Source: an uncultured Lachnobacterium sp. (lineage in GTDB: Bacteria; Bacillota; Clostridia; Lachnospirales; Lachnospiraceae). From it: a stretch of 57,824 nucleotides of DNA. Positions 50,433-57,824 of this stretch are shown here, in pieces. Positions within the stretch are counted from its first letter, which is position 1, and every line of letters begins with the position of its first letter. The stretch is from the NCBI GenBank assembly GCA_937889225.1, contig CALAST010000095.1, positions 1 through 57,824 on the forward strand. The letters are read 5' to 3'. The translations under genes were made by a program, and so were the position numbers. A model generated the notes under the pieces. The model was not told the origin of the DNA and made no database searches. It saw only the letters and a program-made list of their open reading frames with translations.

Positions 50433-51323
50433 ATGAGTTGGTTAGTATATGCAATTTTAGGGGTTGTTCTGGCTGGAACAGCTCCGGTTTTTGCAAAAAG
50501 CGGGATGCGTAAATGCAGTTCTGATTTGGCAGCGGCTGTTTATGGTACGGTTCTTTTTATAGCAGTAAACTGCATGGTAAGTTTTACGGATACACCGTTA
50601 GACTTAACAAAATTGGAAAAGACGGCATTTATGTATCTTTTATTTTCCGGTTTTGCCATTGGAGCAGCATGGCTTTGCCTGTTTCGTGCATTAAAGAGAG
50701 GTGCAATCAATGGCATTATTCCCGTTTTGGAAGCGAGCTTGGTTATAGATATATTGGCAGGTATCGTTATTTTTCACGATGGTCTGAGCGTAAATAAAAT
50801 CATTATTTTGGTGCTTTTAACCGCAGGAGCAGTACTTATGGCGATGCGTACAGGTGGAAAACGAAAAAGCACAAAAAAAGGAAAAGGAACGTGGCTCAAC
50901 TATGCACTTGGTGCGATGGTATTCACAAGTCTTGCTGCATTATTGGAACGCATTGGGCTTGGTGGAATCAATGAATATCTAAAGCGTCTGTTGTGTTATG
51001 CGATTGCGTTGATTGTAGCGTGGGTATTCACGTTTGCAACAGGCAGTCAAAATGGTATGCGTTCTATGTCATTTTTGGATGGTATTTACGTAAGCCTGTC
51101 AGGTGCATGCGTAGGTGGTGCACAATATTGTTTTTATAAAGCTGCATTAGTAAGCGGAGATTTTAATGTAGAAATTATAGCCTTGTTTGATTTGGCGGCA
51201 GCAGTTATTTTGGGCTATACATTTATGAAAGAACGATTGTCGACAAGGGCAGTTTTTGGCATGATTCTTATGCTGGCAGGATTTTTATTTTGGCATATGA
51301 ATTTGCCTGTCGTTCCATTGTAA
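50433..51323 (+). CDS. EamA/DMT-family transporter
   Basis: A 296-aa membrane protein with ten predicted segments in two EamA repeats, for example WLVYAILGVVLAGTAPVFAK at the start and VFGMILMLAGFLFWHM at the end. The family exports or imports small metabolites; specificity is unknown. A basic loop (GGKRKSTKKGKG) separates the halves. The start at 50433 has AGAGGA upstream and lies 10 nt after the amidase-like gene; the frame starting at 50391 lies inside that gene. Part of the pyk operon. Confidence 0.88.
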   Translation: MSWLVYAILGVVLAGTAPVFAKSGMRKCSSDLAAAVYGTVLFIAVNCMVSFTDTPLDLTKLEKTAFMYLLFSGFAIGAAWLCLFRALKRGAINGIIPVLEASLVIDILAGIVIFHDGLSVNKIIILVLLTAGAVLMAMRTGGKRKSTKKGKGTWLNYALGAMVFTSLAALLERIGLGGINEYLKRLLCYAIALIVAWVFTFATGSQNGMRSMSFLDGIYVSLSGACVGGAQYCFYKAALVSGDFNVEIIALFDLAAAVILGYTFMKERLSTRAVFGMILMLAGFLFWHMNLPVVPL

Positions 51324-51340
51324 AGGGAGGAGTTTTACAG

Positions 51341-53593
51341 ATGAATTTTGGTAAGATTATCAATGTAAAAACAGAAGGAAATCAGGTTAAAATTGGCTTC
51401 GAACAAAGAGAAGCATCTTTTACGGTTATCAGAGATGATATTATTCGTGTGTTTGTGCCATTTTTCTTAGAAGAATATACATCCAAAGCGATTGAGGGAG
51501 AAAAAGCTGTTCCAACAGAATTTGAAGTAAACCAAAGCGAAGAATGTGTAGAAATTAAAACGGGCAGAATCATGGTGAAAATCTATGATAACTTTGTAGT
51601 GGATTTCTATAAATCGAACGGACAACCATTGCTTTTTGATTACCGCGGAGAACGTACGACAGAAGCAAAAGTAAGCTGGATGTCTTTGGAAATCTTAGAG
51701 GCAGAAGGACATGATATTTCTGCATATCTGGAAGAAAAAATCGCTTATCAGATAGTAAAAAAATTAGATGATGGTGATGACTTTTATGGGTTGGGAGATA
51801 AATCCGGTTTTATTAATAAGAAACATTATGAATATATTAACTGGAATTCCGATGTGCCACAGGCACATAATGAAGACTTTAAATCATTATACAAATCTAT
51901 TCCAATTCTGTTTTGTTTGAAAGAACAGGGAGCATATGGCGTGTTCTTTGATAACACATTCCGCAATACCATTAACTTAGGAAAAGAAAATCCAAACTAT
52001 TTCTATTATACCGCACAGGATGGAAATTTGGATTATTATTTTATGGATGGAAATGATTTAAAAGAATTGGTAAGTACTTATACTTATCTGACAGGTACAA
52101 CTCCGCTTCCGCAGATGTGGACATTAGGACATCAGCAGTCCAGATGGGGATATGAAAATGCGGCGGATATCCGCCAGGTAGCAGCAGGATATCGTGATAA
52201 TCAGATTCCGGTAGACGTGATTCATTTTGATATTGATTATATGGAAGATTTTAAGGTATTTACATGGAATGAAAAGAATTATGAAAAAGCAGGTGTATTG
52301 TTTGACGAATTAAAAGCACAAGGCATTAAGCCGGTTACGATTATCGACCCGGGTACAAAAATGGAATCCGGCTATTTTATGGATGACGAAGGGGTAGAAA
52401 ACGGCTATTTTGCAAAAGATACAGAAGGAAATGTATATGTAAACGCGGTATGGCCTGGTGATTCTCACTTCCCGGATTTCGGAAGAAAAGAAGTGCGTAA
52501 ATGGTGGGCAGACCATCACAAAGTGCTGATTGATATGGGTGTACAGGGTATCTGGAATGATATGAATGAACCTGCAAGTTTCCATGGCAAACTTCCTTCC
52601 GATGTGGTATTCCACGATGAGGAAAGAGAAACCAACCATGCAGAAATCCACAACATATATGGTCATAATATGTGTCGTGCTACATTTGATGCTTTAAAGA
52701 CACACACAGGAAAAAGACCATTTGTGATTACACGTGCATGTTATGCCGGAACACAGAAATACGCTACCGTATGGACAGGAGACAACCAGAGCCTTTGGGC
52801 ACATTTGCAAATGATGGTGCCACAGCTTTGTAACTTAGGTATGAGTGGTTTTGCATTCTGTGGTACAGATATTGGCGGTTTTGGTGCAGATACCACACCG
52901 GAACTTTTAACACGTTGGATTGAAGCTGCTATTTTCTCACCATTGTTCCGTAACCATTCCGCAAAAGGCACAAAGAAACAGGAACCATGGCGTTTTGGAA
53001 AAGAAGTTATGGATATTTACCGCAAATATGTGGAACTTCGTTATCAGTTGATTCCATATATTTATGACTTATTCTATCAAGGTGAAACAACAGGTCTTCC
53101 TGTAATGCGTCCAATGGTGCTTGCATATCCACAAAATAAAGAGGTTCGCAATATGAATACACAGTTCATGGCAGGTGACAATATTCTTGTTGCACCGGTA
53201 TTAGAACAAGGCGCATTAAAGAAAATAGTATATCTTCCGGAAGGCATATGGTATGATTACTGGACAGGCGAAAAAGTAGAAGGAAATCAGTACATTTTAA
53301 GAGATGCACCAATTGATGTATGTCCAATTTATGTAAAAGCAAACAGCATCATTCCAATGTATGAACCAATGCAGTATGTGGGTGAAAAACCATACAACAA
53401 ACTGACACTTCTTGTAACACCGGATGAAGCAGAATATGTACATTTCCAAGATAATGGAGAAGATTATGCATACCAAGAGGGTGCATACAACCTTTATAAA
53501 TTCCGTACAGATAAAGACGGTAACCTGACCACCGAAATGTTACACGAAGGCTATACACCTTATGATGAAATTGAGGTAGTGGTTTTAGGATAA
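51341..53593 (+). CDS. Glycoside hydrolase family 31 (alpha-glucosidase type)
   Basis: A 750-aa intracellular enzyme releasing alpha-linked glucose (or xylose) from oligosaccharides. The catalytic barrel carries the nucleophile Asp406 in GIWNDMNEPASF and the acid/base Asp481 in WTGDNQS; the N-terminal beta-sandwich and the two C-terminal beta domains are present, so the length is normal. There is no signal peptide, so the substrate must be imported. The RBS GGGAGGAG is strong. It is 17 nt after the EamA gene. Co-transcription with pyk ties maltose-type sugar use to lower glycolysis. Confidence 0.93.
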   Translation: MNFGKIINVKTEGNQVKIGFEQREASFTVIRDDIIRVFVPFFLEEYTSKAIEGEKAVPTEFEVNQSEECVEIKTGRIMVKIYDNFVVDFYKSNGQPLLFDYRGERTTEAKVSWMSLEILEAEGHDISAYLEEKIAYQIVKKLDDGDDFYGLGDKSGFINKKHYEYINWNSDVPQAHNEDFKSLYKSIPILFCLKEQGAYGVFFDNTFRNTINLGKENPNYFYYTAQDGNLDYYFMDGNDLKELVSTYTYLTGTTPLPQMWTLGHQQSRWGYENAADIRQVAAGYRDNQIPVDVIHFDIDYMEDFKVFTWNEKNYEKAGVLFDELKAQGIKPVTIIDPGTKMESGYFMDDEGVENGYFAKDTEGNVYVNAVWPGDSHFPDFGRKEVRKWWADHHKVLIDMGVQGIWNDMNEPASFHGKLPSDVVFHDEERETNHAEIHNIYGHNMCRATFDALKTHTGKRPFVITRACYAGTQKYATVWTGDNQSLWAHLQMMVPQLCNLGMSGFAFCGTDIGGFGADTTPELLTRWIEAAIFSPLFRNHSAKGTKKQEPWRFGKEVMDIYRKYVELRYQLIPYIYDLFYQGETTGLPVMRPMVLAYPQNKEVRNMNTQFMAGDNILVAPVLEQGALKKIVYLPEGIWYDYWTGEKVEGNQYILRDAPIDVCPIYVKANSIIPMYEPMQYVGEKPYNKLTLLVTPDEAEYVHFQDNGEDYAYQEGAYNLYKFRTDKDGNLTTEMLHEGYTPYDEIEVVVLG

Positions 53594-53699
53594 TTTTTAT
53601 TACAAGACTATGCATTTACTGCATGGTCTGTATGAAAATGTAAATATCCGATTGAATAAAAGCAAGCCCATCACGAAGTGATTTTGTATGGGATTGCGG

Positions 53700-53732
53700 C
53701 ATAACTATGAAGGAACTGAATAGTTATGTTTT
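53700..53732 (+). terminator. Terminator-like hairpin after the GH31 gene
   Basis: CATAACTA/TAGTTATG (53700-53707/53721-53728) then TTTT. A second hairpin AGACTATGCA/TGCATGGTCT (53605-53614/53620-53629) lies nearer the stop but has no T-tract. Confidence 0.55.
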
Positions 53733-53746
53733 AAGGGAATAATTTG

Positions 53747-53775
53747 ACACATTTTCTATTTCAAGACATATCCTA
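53747..53775 (+). promoter_or_regulatory. Sigma-K-like promoter
   Basis: CATATCCTA (53767-53775) fits the sigma-K -10 consensus CATAnnnTA fully, and AC (53749-53750) lies 16 bp upstream as the minimal -35. It is 27 nt before the 125-aa gene. Confidence 0.5.
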
Positions 53776-53801
53776 GTAGTGATAAAGATGGGAGAATTGT
53801 T

Positions 53802-54179
53802 ATGGGAAATAGAGATAGTTATAAAACACCTTTTTATATGACTTATCCAATGCAGAATATGTATATGGGAGAAATGGAATATGAAAAGGACATGGAACGA
53901 ATGAAGGAGCGTTATCCGAAGGAAGTTCATACAATTCAAAAAATGGTAGAACAGCGTTGTGATGAATTGGATTATGAAGGAAGCCGTATATATGACGAAA
54001 CGCCTGACCGTTTCATGATGGAAAAGGAAGCGATGCGTATCTATGATGATATCCTTACGGCACAGCAGCGCAGGAGATGTGATGACCATCCATGGCTTTG
54101 CAGTTTGGTGCGTATTCTGTTTGATGGAGAAGTGTTCAGAAGACGGTGCAGACATCGCAGATGCAGAAGATGGTGGTAA
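53802..54179 (+). CDS. Small basic-tailed protein, possibly spore-related
   Basis: A 125-aa protein. It starts with a Tyr/Met-rich segment (FYMTYPMQNMYMGEMEYEKD), then a helical acidic middle (YPKEVHTIQKMVEQRCDELDY), and ends in an Arg/Cys/Trp tail (RRRCRHRRCRRWW). I have the impression of similar uncharacterised proteins in Lachnospiraceae. Tyr- and Cys-rich small proteins are common in spore coats, and the upstream sigma-K-like promoter supports late mother-cell expression. The RBS GGGAGA is good. Confidence 0.65.
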   Translation: MGNRDSYKTPFYMTYPMQNMYMGEMEYEKDMERMKERYPKEVHTIQKMVEQRCDELDYEGSRIYDETPDRFMMEKEAMRIYDDILTAQQRRRCDDHPWLCSLVRILFDGEVFRRRCRHRRCRRWW

Positions 54180-54206
54180 AATGTATTTAGGACAAAGGTG
54201 AGACAT

Positions 54207-56732
54207 ATGAATAAGAAACTGGTAAAACCTACGGTGCTTCTTGTAGTCTTTTTCTCAGCACTTACGTTTTTTAGTATTTTAACAAACAAAGAGAATAGAG
54301 ATTTAACAACCACAATGGAGGAGGCGACGCTTCCTGTTATGCAGATGGTTTTTGAGGACACGATTATGAATGAGATGTATGGTTATACCAGCGAAATGGA
54401 TGCACTTCTTGTCCGAAACAGCATAACACCATTGGATGAAAATAGAATGCTTCACATAAAGCTGTTGACCTATGGACGAGAGATTGATAGCCTTAGCTAT
54501 GAAGTAAGAAGTATAGATGGGGAGACACTTCTGGTAAATAATGAAGTTACGGATTATTTACTGGAAGGAGAATCCTTATATGCATCTGTAAAGATGCCGG
54601 GACTTTTTACCGATAACGAAGAATACCTTATGGTATGGAAAGTGGTTTCGGAAGAAGACACAATTTATTACTATAACCGCATTATGCCTGAAAGCGGCTG
54701 TTATGCAAAGGAAACATTAGATTTTGCATTGCAGTTCCATGACTATACCTTTCGGGATGATGCGGTCGATTTTATTCCTACTTATATGGACCCTGCAACC
54801 GGAGATGCAACTACGCTTCAGTATGTTGATTTGTCTTGCACATTAAGGCAGATTACATGGGCAGATTTTACAGGGGAAAAATTAACAGAACCAATTGCCT
54901 CTTTTGAAGAAATAACGGATTCTTATAATGTCATTACGATTTCTTATGTGATGGCAAATGTGAATGAGGCAAACGAGACCGAATATTATAATGTAGAAGA
55001 ATATTATCGTCTCAGACAGACATCAGCACGTATGTATGTACTGAATTTTGAAAGAAGAATGGAACAGATTTTCCGTGGGGAAAATGATTTTTTAATAAAA
55101 GATTCTGCCATTTTGCTTGGAATCCGCAATAAAGATGTGGAATATATGGCAAATGATTCAGGAGATTGCGTAGCATTTGTGCAGGAAGGTGAATTGTGGT
55201 GCTACAATGGTCAAAACAATCTGATTTCTCAAGTGTTTAGTTTCCGAAATATAGAAGGGATTGACACGAGAGAAAATATCAATGACCATGATATTCGCAT
55301 TGTGCGTGTAGACGAAGCCGGCAGTATTGACTTTTTAGTTTATGGTTATATGAATCGCGGTCTTCATGAAGGCGAAGTAGGAATTGCCGTATATCGTTAT
55401 GATGGATTAGCACATACCTTAGAAGAAGAAATTTTTATTCCAACTACCAGGTCATATGAAGTTCTAAAGACAGAATTAGAAGATTTGATTTATGTAAATG
55501 AACAGAAAATCCTGTATTTTATGTGGAATGAAAATCTGTATCAGGTAGATTTGACGGATTATACAGCAAAAATTTTATTTAAAGATATGTCAAAAGACAG
55601 CTATGCGGCATCCACAAGCAGCCGTTATTTTGCATGGGTAGAACAGGAGGCAGTTTATAGCAGCAATATCATATATCTCGAAGATTTGCAAACAGGCATG
55701 ACCTATGAAATAAAAGCAGAGGAAGGCACGTATGTCCGTCCGGTTGCTTTTGTAGGGGAGGATTTTGTCTATGGAATTGCAAATGCGGGTGATGTGACAA
55801 CTGATGCGTTGGGGAATACGATTTTCCCGATGGTACAATTAAAAATACTAAATACATCAGAAGATAAACAAGATGTAATAAAAACCTACACACCCGGAAA
55901 TGGATTTGTAGGAAATGTGACAGTAGATGATATAAATGTTTATGTGGAATGGATTGCAAACAGTGGAAATGGTTTTGCAGTTATTGGTTCGGATGCCATC
56001 ATGAACAGAGAAAAAGAAGACCCGAACAAAGTAGTTGCAGATACAATTAGGACAGACATAAAGCAGACGCAGGTCGTGCTTAACATAAAAGAAAAGAAAA
56101 ACAGAGAAAATCCGGATATGATAGCTGCAACCCATATCCTTTTAGAAGAAGAACGTGTAGCCAAAATTACACCGCAAAAAGAAGAATATTATTATGTTTA
56201 TGCAAGAGGCAAGGTACTTCTTGCTACGAGGGATGTGTCCGAAGCAATTTCAGCAGCGAATAAAAATCTTGGAATAGTATTGAATGAACAGAATAAATAT
56301 ATATGGAAGCGTTCCAGAACAAATCAGACAAATCCATTTAAAAATTTGGAGTTTAGTGAAAGTGACAAATCAGAAAATGCCGTTATCAAATGTATCAGTA
56401 TTATGTTAATGCGTGAAGAAAAGGGAATTAGCGTAAGTGAGTTGGTATCAACAGGGCAGACGCCAACCGAAGTTTTAAAAAATACGCTTACGGAAGCAAA
56501 TGTTTTTGAACTTTCCGGGAATAAAGTGGAAGAATTGTTATATTATATTGATGAGGGGACACCGGTATTTGCTTTAACGGGAAATAATCAGGCTGTACTC
56601 TTGACCGGATATAGTGCAACGAAAATTTTCTACTATGACCCGCTTACACAAGCTACGCATAGTGTATTGTATGAAGAAGCTGATGCAATGTTTGGTGCAG
56701 CAGGCAGACGATTTATCGCATATGTTCGATAA
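54207..56732 (+). CDS. Membrane-anchored protein with a degenerate C39-like C-terminal domain
   Basis: An 841-aa protein with one N-terminal membrane segment (about 8-25) and a large extracytoplasmic part. The middle (about 300-640) has beta-propeller-like repeats (GELWCYNGQNNL, NLYQVDLTDYTAK). The last 120 residues resemble the papain-like C39 fold (AVIKCISIMLMREEKG; VEELLYYIDEGTPVFA; VLLTGYSATKIFYYDP), but the His normally before the VLL.GY strand is Gln, so peptidase activity is doubtful. The start at 54207 has AAAGGTGA upstream. It follows the 125-aa gene by 27 nt and may share its sporulation-type promoter. Confidence 0.7.
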   Translation: MNKKLVKPTVLLVVFFSALTFFSILTNKENRDLTTTMEEATLPVMQMVFEDTIMNEMYGYTSEMDALLVRNSITPLDENRMLHIKLLTYGREIDSLSYEVRSIDGETLLVNNEVTDYLLEGESLYASVKMPGLFTDNEEYLMVWKVVSEEDTIYYYNRIMPESGCYAKETLDFALQFHDYTFRDDAVDFIPTYMDPATGDATTLQYVDLSCTLRQITWADFTGEKLTEPIASFEEITDSYNVITISYVMANVNEANETEYYNVEEYYRLRQTSARMYVLNFERRMEQIFRGENDFLIKDSAILLGIRNKDVEYMANDSGDCVAFVQEGELWCYNGQNNLISQVFSFRNIEGIDTRENINDHDIRIVRVDEAGSIDFLVYGYMNRGLHEGEVGIAVYRYDGLAHTLEEEIFIPTTRSYEVLKTELEDLIYVNEQKILYFMWNENLYQVDLTDYTAKILFKDMSKDSYAASTSSRYFAWVEQEAVYSSNIIYLEDLQTGMTYEIKAEEGTYVRPVAFVGEDFVYGIANAGDVTTDALGNTIFPMVQLKILNTSEDKQDVIKTYTPGNGFVGNVTVDDINVYVEWIANSGNGFAVIGSDAIMNREKEDPNKVVADTIRTDIKQTQVVLNIKEKKNRENPDMIAATHILLEEERVAKITPQKEEYYYVYARGKVLLATRDVSEAISAANKNLGIVLNEQNKYIWKRSRTNQTNPFKNLEFSESDKSENAVIKCISIMLMREEKGISVSELVSTGQTPTEVLKNTLTEANVFELSGNKVEELLYYIDEGTPVFALTGNNQAVLLTGYSATKIFYYDPLTQATHSVLYEEADAMFGAAGRRFIAYVR

Positions 56733-56814
56733 AATAGTTTTTGTAAAATTGAACAATTCTCTAAACTGATTTTAAAATCCTTAGTGGAAGTTTAACAGAA
56801 TTAAAATTCCAGTA

Positions 56815-56843
56815 TTGCAAAACATTGTGATTTAAGGTATATT
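56815..56843 (+). promoter_or_regulatory. Promoter of the HPr-like gene
   Basis: TTGCAA (56815-56820), a 17-bp spacer and TATATT (56838-56843), about 100 nt before the start. Confidence 0.6.
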
Positions 56844-56946
56844 AATGTAGTATTTCATGTTGCTGTTTGGATGTAACCTGTATTTAGAAAGAAGTCACAT
56901 TCGTAGACAGTAACATATATATATTGGATTAGAATAAGGAGTGCGT

Positions 56947-57204
56947 ATGAGCAGTAAGAATGTAATTGTTTGTGACATAACAAAGGGACATGATAATCCA
57001 ATTGCAGAACTTGTACAGGTTGCTTGCAAATTTGAGAGCGAAATTATGTTAGAAAGTAACAATCGCAAAATCAATGCAAAAAGCATCATGGGTATTATGG
57101 CTTTTAATCCATCAGCAGGAATGGCTGTTTCTATTATGACAAACGGCTCTGATGAAGAAGAAGCATTAGCAGCAATTGAAAAATTTTTAGTTTGTGAACA
57201 ATAA
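56947..57204 (+). CDS. HPr-family phosphocarrier-like protein
   Basis: An 85-aa HPr-fold protein. His15 and Ser46 fall at exactly the canonical numbers, in GHDNPIA and NAKSIMGIM. The residues after His15 are Asp16 and Asn17, whereas HPr has Ala16 and Arg17; Arg17 helps bind phosphate and enzyme I. Phosphotransfer is therefore doubtful, while phosphorylation at Ser46 by HPr kinase seems possible, as in Crh, which has lost His15. The ATG at 56947 with AAGGAG 5 nt upstream is preferred to the GTG at 56941. Probably in one transcript with the next gene, 17 nt away. Confidence 0.87.
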   Translation: MSSKNVIVCDITKGHDNPIAELVQVACKFESEIMLESNNRKINAKSIMGIMAFNPSAGMAVSIMTNGSDEEEALAAIEKFLVCEQ

Positions 57205-57221
57205 AGTTAGGAGGAAAAGAA

Positions 57222-57578
57222 ATGGCAGCAAAGAAAAAAGTTGAAGAAGTTACTGTGGAAGAAACTGTAGTAGAAGCTCCGGTAGTAGAAGAAGCTCCGG
57301 CAGTAGAAGAAAAAGCTACTAAGAAGACAACAAAAAAAGCTACAACAAAGAAAGCTACAACTAAAAAAGCTGAAGAAAAAACAACAGAAATCGTACTTCA
57401 GTTCCAGGGTAATGAAACTACAACAGCAAGCCTTGAAGAAAAGGTAAAAGCAAAATTTGTAGAAGAAGGACATAGAGCCGGAAATATCAAAACATTAACA
57501 ATTTATGTAAAACCGGAGGAAGCAGCAGCTTACTATGTAATTAACGAAAACTACACAGGACGCATAGATTTATTCTAA
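57222..57578 (+). CDS. DUF6465-like protein
   Basis: A 118-aa protein. The first 55 residues are low-complexity: an acidic Val/Glu/Ala part, then a Lys/Thr/Ala part with repeats of KKATT. The compact C-terminal domain (about 55-118) shows EIVLQFQGNETT, TLTIYVKPEEAAAYYVINEN and GRIDLF. This is the pattern I know as DUF6465. The basic part could bind nucleic acid. RBS AGGAGG. It ends at the terminator at 57623. Confidence 0.78.
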   Translation: MAAKKKVEEVTVEETVVEAPVVEEAPAVEEKATKKTTKKATTKKATTKKAEEKTTEIVLQFQGNETTTASLEEKVKAKFVEEGHRAGNIKTLTIYVKPEEAAAYYVINENYTGRIDLF

Positions 57579-57622
57579 TAAAAATATATAACGCACATAA
57601 TACATAGAATATATGAGAGATG

Positions 57623-57673
57623 AGAGTGTCACTTCATAACTATAAAGCAGTTGTGAGGAGGTGCTCTTTTTTG
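57623..57673 (+). terminator. Intrinsic terminator after the DUF6465-like gene
   Basis: A 19-position stem (57623-57641/57649-57667) with several G-U pairs and one mismatch, 7-nt loop, followed by six T. Confidence 0.75.
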
Positions 57674-57774
57674 ATTAAGTGAAAGGCAGAAACAGATAAG
57701 CTATTTGATTGAGAATTAGGGGGGAGTTGTAATTTTTTGAGCAATTTTTTCGACTTAGATATAAAAAAGAAAAA

Positions 57775-57824
57775 AGCGGGTGATGGGAATCGAACCCACG
57801 TATCCAGCTTGGAAGGCTGGTGTT
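57775..57824 (-). tRNA. tRNA-Gly(TCC), partial at the window edge
   Basis: Read on the minus strand, the anticodon stem CCAGC/GCTGG encloses CTTCCAA, giving anticodon TCC. The T arm GTGGGTTCGATTCCCAT and the acceptor 3' strand ACCCGC follow. CCA is not encoded; a run of T follows directly. The 5' part lies beyond the window. Confidence 0.9.

Overview
The window looks like chromosome from an AT-rich, spore-forming, probably motile member of the Clostridia, most likely family Lachnospiraceae. The evidence is the gene order relA / MBL hydrolase / hemZ / hisS / aspS, the presence of spoIIID, DUF4317, DUF6033-like and DUF6465-like families typical of that group, strong AGGAGG ribosome binding sites and low GC. 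The assignment rests on reading alone; no database was searched.

Layout. 1-4560: a GntR/YtrA-type regulator on the minus strand with a self-operator, then ddl, murF and a cyclophilin. 4600-14060: a GNAT enzyme and a housekeeping block of relA, MBL hydrolase, hemZ, hisS, a NUDIX hydrolase and aspS. 14180-14345: a large palindromic element. 14382-18133: a DUF4317::HAD fusion (-), an unknown gene, a nuclease-family remnant and an XRE regulator (-). 18284-21277: a Tet(M)-like GTPase fused to a NYN nuclease domain. 21408-28986: a TetR regulator divergent from an MMPL exporter and a membrane-anchored GLUG-repeat protein. 29123-31099: a Cthe_2159-type lipoprotein (-). 31371-36861: an aminotransferase, a zinc-ribbon protein and a csoR-copA copper module. 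36965-40771: MBL hydrolase (-), galM, and an amino acid symporter (-). 41128-41382: spoIIID. 41602-44571: a three-gene minus-strand operon centred on a MACPF-domain protein, preceded by a DUF2935 gene. 45791-47318: a small ORF, an RpiB-like isomerase and a DUF6033-like gene, behind a possible sigma-D promoter. 47999-53593: pyk, a degenerate amidase, an EamA transporter and a GH31 glucosidase. 53802-56732: a possible sporulation pair. 56947-57578: an HPr-like protein and a DUF6465-like protein. A tRNA-Gly enters from the right edge on the minus strand.

Regulation can be read unusually well. The gntR, XRE, tetR/MMPL, csoR and galM control regions each carry palindromes overlapping a recognisable promoter. 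spoIIID has a sigma-E-like -10 box, and the 125-aa gene at 53802 has a sigma-K-like promoter.

The most novel signal is a dispersed structured element found in six places (159-238 minus; 22037-22200; 22495-22577; 33278-33398; 33482-33539; 40921-40986). Complete copies have a 5' box, a variable hairpin and a 7-bp stem closing a 9-nt loop TTGYGARNR, and most end in an SD-like AGGAG. Stem arms differ between copies but mostly keep pairing. Two copies lie in the predicted leaders of the MMPL and csoR mRNAs. Second in interest is the MACPF operon, whose three proteins lack signal peptides, in an organism that appears to sporulate.
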